This document shows, in pieces, positions 30,071 through 39,200 of a DNA stretch of 64,000 bases. The notes under the pieces are model-generated. The model worked only from the letters and a program-made list of their open reading frames with translations, was not told the origin of the DNA and searched no databases. The position numbers and the translations under genes were made by a program. Position 1 is the first letter of the stretch. Each line of letters starts with the position of its first letter. The DNA is from Lactiplantibacillus pentosus (lineage in GTDB: Bacteria; Bacillota; Bacilli; Lactobacillales; Lactobacillaceae): the NCBI RefSeq assembly GCF_003641185.1, contig NZ_CP032757.1, positions 806,001 through 870,000 of the forward strand, read 5' to 3'.

Positions 30071-31621
30071 GTGGCACAACGGCCGCACAATATCAAACAA
30101 CATTTTGACTTCACACGCTTTAGTTCAATCGGCCGGGCATTGATTGTCGGCGTAATTGCGGGGTTCGTCGTTAGCATTTTTCGTTTCAGCATTGAACAGG
30201 GCTTAAAGTTCGTTCAATGGGCTTACGGACAAATTCATGCCAATTGGCTGCTACTGATTCCTTGGCTGATTTTAACAGTGCTAGTTGCCATATTCGTCGG
30301 TTGGCTGGTCAAAAAGGAACCCAACATTAAGGGTTCCGGGATCCCACAAGTCGAAGGGCAGTTAGCCGGTGAGTTAGACTACGGCTGGTGGTCAGTCTTG
30401 TGGCGCAAATTTGTCGGCGGTGTGCTGGGCATTGGTTCCGGCTTATTTCTGGGGCGTGAAGGACCGTCGATTCAATTGGGCGCTACGATTGGCCAAGGGG
30501 TCGCTGCCAAGCTCCGTCAGACTGGTTCGGATCGGCGCTCACTGATTGCCGGTGGTGCTGCTGCGGGGCTCTCAGCGGCGTTCAATGCGCCAATTGCCAG
30601 CACGTTGTTTGTGCTTGAAGAAGTTTACCATAACTTCTCACCAATTATCTGGACGACTGCATTAGTGAGTGCGATGGCTAGCGACTTTATTTCGCTGAAC
30701 TTTTTTGGCCTGGTGCCAGTGTTGCACATCCCTTATGACTATAATTTGCCGTTGAGTCAGTACGGCAATTTAATCGGCCTCGGCATCTTTTTAGGCGTGT
30801 TTGGTTATCTGTATCAAAACGTCACGTTGACGATGCCCAACTGGTATGCGAAGTTGCGATTGCCGAGTTGGCTTGATGGGTTGATCCCGTTTCTGCTAGT
30901 GATCCCGATTGGCTTACTGTGGCCACAACTCTTAGGTGGCGGTAATGCGGTTATCTTGAATTTAGCCGCTGCTACGCCAGCATTAATTGCCTTATTAGGG
31001 ATTTTTGTCTTGCGCTTCAGCTTTTCGACGATTTCATACGGGTCCGGGTTGCCCGGCGGTATTTTTCTACCGATCCTATCATTAGGGGCCATTCTAGGGG
31101 CGATTTATGCCCAAGTCATGGTCATGTTGGGCTGGATGCCGACTAACTTGATTCCCAATTTTATTATTTTTGCGATGGCCGGCTACTTTGCTGGGATTGG
31201 GAAAGCCCCCTTTACCGCGATTCTGCTAATTACCGAAATGGTCGGGACGCTGCACCATTTGATGCCGTTAGCCGTTGTCTCGATGACGGCCTACTTAGTA
31301 GTGGACCTCTTAGGCGGGGCACCCATCTATGAAGCCTTATTGGAAAAGCTCATTCGGCCACGGATGCCCGAGCACAGTGGCGTTCAGGACCGGCTCGAAT
31401 TGCCGATTTTTGAAGGCTCTAAGTTGGAAGGACACCAAGTTCGTGATTTCAAATGGCCAGCTGAGTCGCTGTTGATTGCGATTCGGCGTGGTGAACAACA
31501 GGTGATTCCACATGGGGATACCTTGATGCGCGCGGGGGATACCTTAATTATCTTAACCGACCGCGATAATCGTGCTTGGGTTCGCCATCAAATCTCACAT
31601 TTGACAGTCGCGACGCCCTGA
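30071..31621 (+). CDS. ClC-family chloride channel/antiporter with C-terminal RCK-like domain
   Basis: A 516-residue ClC protein. All filter motifs are visible: GSGIPQVEGQ (helix D), GREGPSIQLG with the gating Glu (helix F), and LPGGIFLPILSLGA (helix N). About 430 residues of membrane domain are followed by a soluble tail of about 80 residues (LEGHQVRDFKWPAESLLIAIRRG, GDTLMRAGDTLIILTD) that matches the TrkA_C/RCK_C regulatory fold. The gating Glu suggests a Cl-/H+ antiporter, possibly serving acid resistance. The start is GTG 30071 behind GGAGGGGG. Confidence 0.93.
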   Translation: MAQRPHNIKQHFDFTRFSSIGRALIVGVIAGFVVSIFRFSIEQGLKFVQWAYGQIHANWLLLIPWLILTVLVAIFVGWLVKKEPNIKGSGIPQVEGQLAGELDYGWWSVLWRKFVGGVLGIGSGLFLGREGPSIQLGATIGQGVAAKLRQTGSDRRSLIAGGAAAGLSAAFNAPIASTLFVLEEVYHNFSPIIWTTALVSAMASDFISLNFFGLVPVLHIPYDYNLPLSQYGNLIGLGIFLGVFGYLYQNVTLTMPNWYAKLRLPSWLDGLIPFLLVIPIGLLWPQLLGGGNAVILNLAAATPALIALLGIFVLRFSFSTISYGSGLPGGIFLPILSLGAILGAIYAQVMVMLGWMPTNLIPNFIIFAMAGYFAGIGKAPFTAILLITEMVGTLHHLMPLAVVSMTAYLVVDLLGGAPIYEALLEKLIRPRMPEHSGVQDRLELPIFEGSKLEGHQVRDFKWPAESLLIAIRRGEQQVIPHGDTLMRAGDTLIILTDRDNRAWVRHQISHLTVATP

Positions 31622-31720
31622 GTGCTGAACAAACCAATGAATTGTCCAGGATACTGGAAAAACAAGGCAAAATATGTTAAATTGTTATAGACATAGCGGA
31701 CTCTTTAGGAGGCACATTTC

Positions 31721-31957
31721 TTGTATAATTTATTGTTAACGTTAATACTGGTCATTTCCGTCTTGATTATCATCGCGGTAATGATGCAACCATCCAAAAC
31801 TAATGATGCCATGTCTTCATTGACCGGTGGTGCTGATGACTTGTTCGCCAAGCAGAAGCCCCGCGGTTTTGAAGCGTTCATGCAGAAGGTAACCGTGGTA
31901 TTAGGAATCGCTTTCTTTATCCTAGCGTTAGCTCTAGCATGGTACTCATCGAAGTAA
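31721..31957 (+). CDS. secG: Protein translocase subunit SecG
   Basis: A 78-residue small membrane protein with two hydrophobic helices (residues 3-22 and 56-74) and the conserved loop SSLTGGADDLFAKQKPRG. SecG assists SecYE-SecA protein export. The start is TTG 31721 behind AGGAGGC. In Firmicutes secG commonly precedes an esterase, rnr and smpB, as here, but a terminator at 31965-31993 separates it from them. Confidence 0.95.
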   Translation: MYNLLLTLILVISVLIIIAVMMQPSKTNDAMSSLTGGADDLFAKQKPRGFEAFMQKVTVVLGIAFFILALALAWYSSK

Positions 31958-31964
31958 TTGACCG

Positions 31965-31993
31965 TCCTCCTGTGATTTCAGGAGGATTTTTTT
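31965..31993 (+). terminator. Terminator after secG
   Basis: TCCTCCTG pairs perfectly with CAGGAGGA around TGATTT and is followed by seven Ts. Confidence 0.9.
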
Positions 31994-32238
31994 GAAATTT
32001 AGCGAGGAAACACGTTAGATATTCGTGAGTGGACTTGTTCTCATTATGGTATTAGCCATGACCGAGACATTAGCGTTACTAAGAATATCTTAAGTGCTTA
32101 ACCGACTAATTAGGCGCGGGATGTGCCATAGTAAATAGCCGTAACCTCTGCACAAGTGCTAGCCACTGATGTGTAAGTTAGCGGTGTTCCTAGAAGCTCG
32201 GTCATTTATGGCCGAGTAGTTCACGAAAGTTGGTGGTA
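31994..32238. other. Intergenic region with inverted repeats before the esterase gene
   Basis: No ORF is convincing. CATGACCGAG near 32060 is complementary to CTCGGTCAT near 32200, which would close a structure of about 150 nt containing a further TTAGCG pair. It is upstream of est-rnr-smpB, so it may be their 5' leader. Confidence 0.4.
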
Positions 32239-32241
32239 ATG

Positions 32242-32988
32242 ATGTTAAAACAACCGGAACCATTTTACTTTGAACACGGTGAACGGGCCGTTATCTTACT
32301 CCACGCTTATGCTGGCAGCGCCAATGACGTGCGGATGTTGGGGCGGACGCTGGAACGGTCTGATTATACCGTGTACGGCCCGCAATTCAGTGGTCACGCG
32401 ACGAATGATCCGCGTGATATTTTAGCCCAAACACCCGACCAATGGTGGCAAGATACCCAACAAGCAATATCATTTCTACGGCAAAAAGGCTATACTAAAA
32501 TTAGTATCTTTGGCCTTTCATTAGGAGGGATTTTTGCGACTGCTGCGTTGGAACGTGATCCGCAACTACTAGGTGGGGGGACGTTTAGCTCACCGCTGTT
32601 TGCGGGTAATCGCAGTGATGTCGCCGAAATGTTCATTACGCTTAGTCACCATCAGTTGGCGCATAGCCAATTTTCACTGGCTGAACGGGAACAAATCCTG
32701 GCAGCACTGCCAGAACTCGTCCAGCAGCAGTTACAAGCCGTTAATACCTTTACTGAGCAAGAGGTCACGACCAAGTTAGCCAACGTGACACAGCCATTTT
32801 TCATTGGTCAGGGCGGTCAAGATGAATTGATCGATCCGAACGTGGCGCGTCGGCTACAAGCAACGCTAACGCAAGTGCCCGTTGATTTTCATTGGTATGC
32901 CGATGCGGGGCATGTGATTACCGTGAATAATGCCCACCATCAATTAGAACAAGATGTCTTAACATATTTAAAATCTATATATAAATGA
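32242..32988 (+). CDS. est: Carboxylesterase (Est30-like alpha/beta hydrolase)
   Basis: A 248-residue alpha/beta hydrolase. The nucleophile elbow is GLSLGG, the acid lies in GGQDELIDP, and the His in ADAGHVITV, completing the triad. It resembles the monoacylglycerol-lipase/Est30 carboxylesterases of Firmicutes, which act on short-chain esters; the natural substrate is unknown. ATG 32242 (or 32239) follows a GGTGG site; the upstream TTG at 32230 is unlikely. It sits 8 bases before rnr, so est-rnr-smpB form one unit. Confidence 0.92.
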   Translation: MLKQPEPFYFEHGERAVILLHAYAGSANDVRMLGRTLERSDYTVYGPQFSGHATNDPRDILAQTPDQWWQDTQQAISFLRQKGYTKISIFGLSLGGIFATAALERDPQLLGGGTFSSPLFAGNRSDVAEMFITLSHHQLAHSQFSLAEREQILAALPELVQQQLQAVNTFTEQEVTTKLANVTQPFFIGQGGQDELIDPNVARRLQATLTQVPVDFHWYADAGHVITVNNAHHQLEQDVLTYLKSIYK

Positions 32989-32996
32989 GGTAAATG

Positions 32997-35399
32997 ATGT
33001 CAGAAGCAAACTTACAAGAACAAATCCTGACTTTTCTGCAGGCCCATCCTGATCGCACTTATAGTGTCGAACAGTTGACGGACGAACTGCATTATACAGG
33101 CGCAACGGCCTTTACATTTTTAGTGAAGGAACTTGCGAATATGGAACGCAAGAAACTCGTCAGCACCGACGACCATGACCATTTTAAGTTGGTCCAAGAA
33201 ACCAAGACCGTTGAAGGGTCATTTCATGGCAATGATAAGGGCTTTGGTTTCGTGCGCTACGATCCAGACTTGCCCGATATTTACATCAATCCCGACAATA
33301 CGCAGTTTGCATTGACTGGTGACGATGTTGCGGTTGAAATTATTCGGCCAGCCCGTCCTGGTTCGGACCGCGGTCCTGAAGGTAAAATCGTCAGCATCGT
33401 TAAACGTAACTACACCCAAATCGTCGGTGCCTACACGCCTAGCTCTGATGAAGCTGGGTTTATTGGGACTGTCGAAATCAAGGACAAGAAGCTCTCTAAA
33501 TATCAATTATTAATCACTGACCAAGGTCTCCACCCAACTGAAGGTGAAGTAATCATCGCCGAAGTCGCCGCTTATCCGGATGCCCAACATCCAACGCGAA
33601 TGATTGGGATCGCGAAGCAGGTGATTGGGAGCGTTGATGACCCTGGGATGGACGTCCTTCAAGTGGTCTACCAACACGATGTCCCATCCGTTTTCCCTGA
33701 AGAAGTCACGGATGAAGCCAACCGGATTCCAGACTACGTGACGGATGAAGAAAAAGTTGGCCGGGTCGACATTACCGACCAGCCATTAGTCACGATTGAT
33801 GGCGCTGAATCGAAAGACTTGGATGATGCGGTCGTTGCTTGGCGGTTGCCAAATGGGAACTTCCACTTAGGGGTCCACATTGCAGACGTTAGCCATTACG
33901 TGACTGAAAACTCTGAGTTGGACCGTGAAGCATTCAAACGCGGGACCTCCGTTTATTTGACTGACCGTGTGATTCCAATGTTACCACGGCGGTTATCGAA
34001 CGGAATCTGTTCATTAAATCCAGATGTTGAACGGTTAGCCATGAGTTGTGAGATGGAAATCGATCCAACTGGGGAAATCGTCAATCACAAGATTTTCCAA
34101 AGTGTGATTCGGTCCCACGCACGGATGACGTATGACGCCGTCAACCAAATTCTGGAAGCCCACGATCCTAAGACGCGTGAAAAGTACGCGGACTTGGTCG
34201 ATATGTTTGATACGATGGGTGATTTACACCGTATCTTATACAAACACCGTCGGCACCGGGGCGCCATTGATTTTGATGATAATGAAGCTAAAATCATCGT
34301 TGATGAAGCGGGTCACCCAATCGATATCCAATTGCGGGTGCGGGGCTTAGCTGAACGGATGATTGAAAGTTTCATGTTAGCCGCTAACGAAACGGTTGCT
34401 AAAAATTATAGTCAACTCAAGGTACCGTTTATCTACCGGGTCCATGAAACACCTGATAGTGACCGGATGCTGAGTTTCTTTGAATTTGTCACCAACTTTG
34501 GCGTCAGTGTCAAGGGGAGCTCCAAGGATGTTAAACCGAAGATGCTCCAGGATGTTTTGAAGAAGGTCGCTGGCAAGCCGGAAGAAGCCATGGTCTCAGT
34601 GATGATGCTCCGGAGTATGAAACAAGCCCGGTATGCTGACCAGTCACTTGGGCACTTTGGATTGGCTGCGCCATACTACACCCACTTCACGTCACCAATC
34701 CGGCGTTATCCAGATATGATGGTCCACCGGTTGATTCGGCACTACGCTGAAAACGGGACTGGCGAAGAAGCGCGGGCACGTTACCGGGATAATTTACCGA
34801 ATATCGCAGAAACGACTTCTGACCACGAACGCCGGGGTATCGATACGGAACGTGACGTGGATTCCATGAAGAAGGCTGAATACATGGCTGACCATGTTGG
34901 TGAGACCTTTGAAGCCGTCGTTGATTCCGTCATGAAGTTCGGCTTGTTTGTTGAGTTGGAGAACACCGTTGAAGGGCTCGTCCACATTAGTACGATGGAC
35001 GATGACTACTACGAATACGTTGAAAAACAACTCGCATTAGTCGGCCGTAAGACGAAGCGGACGTTTAGAATCGGCCAACCAGTCAAAGTTCAATTGATGC
35101 GGGTCGACAAGGACCAACGCGAAGTCGACTTCAAGTTGTTGAATCCGGAAGAAGCGCCAAAGACGGATTTATTACCAAAACGGGAACATTCCGATAATTA
35201 TCGTGGTAATAATCGTCGTGGCGGTAACAATAATTACCACCGCAATGGTAACAACAATAACCGCAACAATGACCGGCGGGGTGGCAATAATAACCATCGC
35301 AATGGCAACAGCAACGGCCGTCGTAATAACAATGGTCGTTCGAATAATCACAGTAATAATAATAGTAATCGACGGTCAACCAGTGATCGTCGGCGCTAA
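32997..35399 (+). CDS. rnr: Ribonuclease R
   Basis: RNase R is a 3'-5' exoribonuclease that digests structured RNA and works with SmpB/tmRNA in quality control. The 800-residue protein has an N-terminal winged helix, cold-shock domains, the RNB core with the catalytic aspartates in TIDGAESKDLDDAV near residue 270, and an S1 domain near 640-720. The last 73 residues are a low-complexity tail dominated by Asn, Arg, Gly and His (for example RGGNNNYHRNGNNNNRNN), much more Asn-rich than usual Lys-rich tails. ATG 32997 gives a better spacing to GAGG than ATG 32994. It is 25 bases upstream of smpB. Confidence 0.97.
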   Translation: MSEANLQEQILTFLQAHPDRTYSVEQLTDELHYTGATAFTFLVKELANMERKKLVSTDDHDHFKLVQETKTVEGSFHGNDKGFGFVRYDPDLPDIYINPDNTQFALTGDDVAVEIIRPARPGSDRGPEGKIVSIVKRNYTQIVGAYTPSSDEAGFIGTVEIKDKKLSKYQLLITDQGLHPTEGEVIIAEVAAYPDAQHPTRMIGIAKQVIGSVDDPGMDVLQVVYQHDVPSVFPEEVTDEANRIPDYVTDEEKVGRVDITDQPLVTIDGAESKDLDDAVVAWRLPNGNFHLGVHIADVSHYVTENSELDREAFKRGTSVYLTDRVIPMLPRRLSNGICSLNPDVERLAMSCEMEIDPTGEIVNHKIFQSVIRSHARMTYDAVNQILEAHDPKTREKYADLVDMFDTMGDLHRILYKHRRHRGAIDFDDNEAKIIVDEAGHPIDIQLRVRGLAERMIESFMLAANETVAKNYSQLKVPFIYRVHETPDSDRMLSFFEFVTNFGVSVKGSSKDVKPKMLQDVLKKVAGKPEEAMVSVMMLRSMKQARYADQSLGHFGLAAPYYTHFTSPIRRYPDMMVHRLIRHYAENGTGEEARARYRDNLPNIAETTSDHERRGIDTERDVDSMKKAEYMADHVGETFEAVVDSVMKFGLFVELENTVEGLVHISTMDDDYYEYVEKQLALVGRKTKRTFRIGQPVKVQLMRVDKDQREVDFKLLNPEEAPKTDLLPKREHSDNYRGNNRRGGNNNYHRNGNNNNRNNDRRGGNNNHRNGNSNGRRNNNGRSNNHSNNNSNRRSTSDRRR

Positions 35400-35424
35400 T
35401 TTTTAACTAAGGGGGTGTGCGGCA

Positions 35425-35895
35425 ATGGCCAAACAACACGGTAAGCACCCAGATACCGCCCTCGCTCAAAATCGGAAAGCACGTCACGACTATGCCGTCG
35501 AGGACACCTATGAAGCAGGAATCGCACTGACCGGGACGGAGATCAAATCCGTCCGTGACCGGCGCGTGAACTTGAAAGATGGGTTCGTTCAGATTCGTAA
35601 CGGTGAAGCGTGGATGCAAAACGTTCACATTAGTCCGTTTAAAGAGGGGAATCGCTTTAACGTTGACCCACTGCGTAACCGGAAACTCTTGCTGCATAAG
35701 AAAGAAATCAGCAAGTTAGGTGCCGCAACGATGACCAAGGGTGTCACCATCATTCCACTCAAGATGTATCTCAAACACGGGTTTGCAAAAGTCTTGATTG
35801 GGGTCGCTCATGGGAAACGGGAATACGATAAGCGCCAAGATATTAAGAAACGTGAACAACAACGGCAAATCGACCGGGTCATGAAGCATTATTAG
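35425..35895 (+). CDS. smpB: SsrA-binding protein SmpB
   Basis: SmpB brings tmRNA to stalled ribosomes. The 156-residue protein shows [39 protein letters not shown] and the basic C-terminal tail [22 protein letters not shown]. It follows rnr in the order common to Firmicutes. A terminator lies just downstream. No tmRNA gene is seen next to it. Confidence 0.98.
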   Translation: MAKQHGKHPDTALAQNRKARHDYAVEDTYEAGIALTGTEIKSVRDRRVNLKDGFVQIRNGEAWMQNVHISPFKEGNRFNVDPLRNRKLLLHKKEISKLGAATMTKGVTIIPLKMYLKHGFAKVLIGVAHGKREYDKRQDIKKREQQRQIDRVMKHY

Positions 35896-35906
35896 ACCAG
35901 GTATAC

Positions 35907-35946
35907 AAGGACACTTCGACGAGATCTCGTTGAGGGGTCCTTTTTT
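35907..35946 (+). terminator. Terminator after est-rnr-smpB
   Basis: AAGGACACTTCGACGAGA folds on TCTCGTTGAGGGGTCCTT with mismatches, followed by six Ts. Confidence 0.8.
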
Positions 35947-36277
35947 GTGTCCCTCATTAGACCAGTTGGATTGTAGCTTGAAACGGTAGCTGCAGATTGC
36001 GCGATGGCGCACATTTAGGATTTTCATCGTTAGCAAACTGAGTTATCAGACTATAAATTAATTTAGATAATAGCCATATATTAATTGCTTTATATAACGA
36101 GTTTATGTTACGTTATAAGTGGATGAATAATTAAAGTAATCGTTAGTTAATGTCATAAATTAAAAACGAACGTTAATTTTATGCCATTCGGATTGGAGAC
36201 CCGAAAAGTAAACGATACTTTAATGAATCAAAACATGTACAAACTGACACACGGTTATTATCTAGGGGGACATCGAT
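35947..36277. other. AT-rich leader region of the surface protein gene
   Basis: About 330 bp, markedly AT-rich, without an ORF. It must hold the promoter of the surface protein gene, but no -35/-10 pair stands out clearly. GGGGGA precedes the ATG at 36278. Confidence 0.4.
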
Positions 36278-39200
36278 ATGCGTCATGTACAAACGGAAAA
36301 ACAGTATTATAAAATGTATAAAAAGGGCCGTTTCTGGGTATTTGCAGGGATAACGGTCGCAACCATTGGCATTAGTCCAATTATTGGACGTGCAGACCAG
36401 GAAAATAAGGCTTCGACTCAGTCAACGACGAGTGCGGCGATGACCAACCAAGCCAGCGTGGCAACAGGTAAAACGGTGGTTTTGAACAAGCAGAATGAGC
36501 AGGGGGCTTCACAAGCTCAGACTGATGAGACGAGTACCAAAGGTGAATCAACCACTAGTGCGGAAAATCAGCAGTCTAAAAATGTAACCGATTCCATCAA
36601 TAACACATCTGGGTCGGCTACGGGACGGGTCGCTATGGAGACTGATACTAGTTTGACCAACGATAATGCACAGTCAAATGCGACTGATACGCAGATGTCT
36701 GGCACATCAACAGCAAACCAATCAGCCACTCAGCCGACATCGAGCCACGCGCAAGCTAGCATTACTAATCCAGCTAATGACACTCAACAAGCTACAGTGA
36801 ATGGCAAACAGACCTCCACAGCAACCACCGAAACTAAAGCGGTTACGACGACAACAACCGACGAGAAAAATATTACGACTGCGAACACCGAACCGGATGC
36901 AGCATCACCGACAACATCCACAGACTCGGTGGTCAACCCAGCTGCGACAGCAAAAACGACGGCTGCGTCGGCCGATGCCTCATCAACGACCAACACTACC
37001 GACGCGACGATTAATGCAGCAACCACGTTAACTGAATCTGAAGCGGCGACCAATCAGACACGAACGAACACTGAGTCCACCGTTCAGGACGATTCGAGTA
37101 TAGTCCCAACAGCTGCCAAGATGAGTCGAGCAGTATTAAGAAGCGTGCAGCCGGCAACCGTAACTTCCAGTGGAACGATTGGAACCAGTGCCTGGACGAT
37201 GACCGATGATGGCGTACTGACAATTGGTGCGGGCGATTGGTCGAATGCTGACGTGGGATCACTTGTTGGCAATTTCGGCAAACAACTCACCCAAGTCGTG
37301 ATTGATGGCAAAGTCAATGCTGGCGACGATCTCAGTTGGCTATTTTTCAGTACGTCCAACCTCAAAACGATTCAAGGATTCGAAAATTTGGATACTTCCA
37401 AAGTAACGGATTTCAGTCACATGTTCACTAACACGGCGATCAGTGATTTCTCTGGTATTGCGAATTGGGATGTCAGTGCGGGAACGAGTTTTAACAGCAT
37501 GTTCGCGAATAACAAGTCCCTGCAAACGATTGATTTAAGTCACTGGCAGCTCAATCAGACTAAGCCGGTCAATCTTTTTATGATGTTTAATTCAGATACG
37601 GCACTGACCACGATTGATTTAAGTGCTTGGGATACGCGCATGGTGACCAATATTGGCGGGATGTTTGCCGGTGCTGCTAGTGGGACCATGCAGTTGAAAT
37701 CGGTAGATCTGCATGGTTGGCAATTGCCAAATGTGACCAGCATGGGTTCGATGTTTATTTATGATGACCAATTGACCAACGTTGACTTGAGTGGCTGGCA
37801 AACTTCTGCCAAATTAACCGACATGAACTACATGTTTCAGGGAACATCTAAACTGACTACCTTGGATTTGTCGGCACTCGACATGCGTTCGGCGACAATG
37901 ACTAAGATGTTGATCAACCAAGATAATCGGCAAAATTCGGTGCCATTTAATTTACAACAGTTGACCCTTGGCGCGACGAGCAAATTAACGGGTAGTATGT
38001 TGCCCGCAATTTCAACGGGGACCGGTTATTCCGGCTACTGGGTCAATCAGGCAGACGCCACGCAGCGCTATGACTCAGCTAGTTTGATGGCCTTATATAA
38101 TGGCACGACCAATCCAACTGCAACGACTACTTGGGTCTGGGAAACGGCGCCTTCGCAATCTGAGTTAACAGCGGCCGATGTGACGGGATTAATTGCTGGG
38201 CCGAATACGACCTGGAAGCTAGCCGATAGCGTTGCGACCTTGAAAGATGTGACCGGTGCTGATATTAGTGCCAACATTGACGAGTTAGTCAAAGTGTTGA
38301 GTGTCAACGGAGATACGGCCGTGACGACGGTGGATGCGCAGACGGCTGGCACCTATCAAGTGGCCTTACAATATATTGATGGTTACGGTGTGAAACATGA
38401 GGCAACTAGTACGATTGTGATTGCCCCGAACCAGACCAAACTCGTCGGTCGAGCAGTAACGATCAAGATGGGGCCACACGCGACCTACCAACTGTCAGAC
38501 TTGATTGATGCAACCCAATCTCTAAATGCTGCGGGCCAGCAATTGAGTGCGGCGGAAATTGATCGAATCACGGTCAGCGGTCTCGATATGAACCAACCAG
38601 GCACACAACAAGTAACCCTAGCTTTCACGGATGACACTGGCCAGCGCCACACGACTGAGGTGCCCGTCACAATGATTGCGAGTCAAGCGACCTTAGCTAT
38701 CCAGGATAGTACGATTGGTATTGGCCCTAACCAGACGAGCTGGGATTTTCATGATTATCTGACCCATATCACTGATTTTGACGGCCAAGTGATTGCGCCA
38801 GAACAATGGGACGCTTTGAATATCGTGGCTGACAAACAACCCGACTTAAAGACGCCAGGTACCCAACGGATTACGTTGACCTACACGGATGCGCTAGACA
38901 ACGTGCATACTGTGACAACGACGGTCAACGTCGTAGCATCTGCGGCAACCCTCAACAGCCAACCAGAAGTGATTGTGTTCGCTGATAAGGCTGCTCAGGT
39001 GAGTGCTAAGACACTGGTCACTGAGTTGACGGATGTGACTGGTACCGCATTGACTGATACAAGTGCGGTCACAATGCAGGGGTTTGACGCGAAGACTAGT
39101 GGTCCGCAAACCGTAACGCTGACTTACACGGACGCTTATGGCAATGTGTTAACGACGCAATCAGTTGTGACGGTCGATTTTGCGACGATCAGCGGGAAAA

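Noticed and set aside
35896..36277. tmRNA (ssrA) next to smpB
   Set aside because: No tRNA-Ala-like ends or resume ORF are seen in this AT-rich interval.
36784..37365. Long antisense ORFs within the surface protein gene
   Set aside because: They arise from the Thr/Ser/Ala-rich low-complexity coding sequence on the opposite strand, with no ribosome binding sites.
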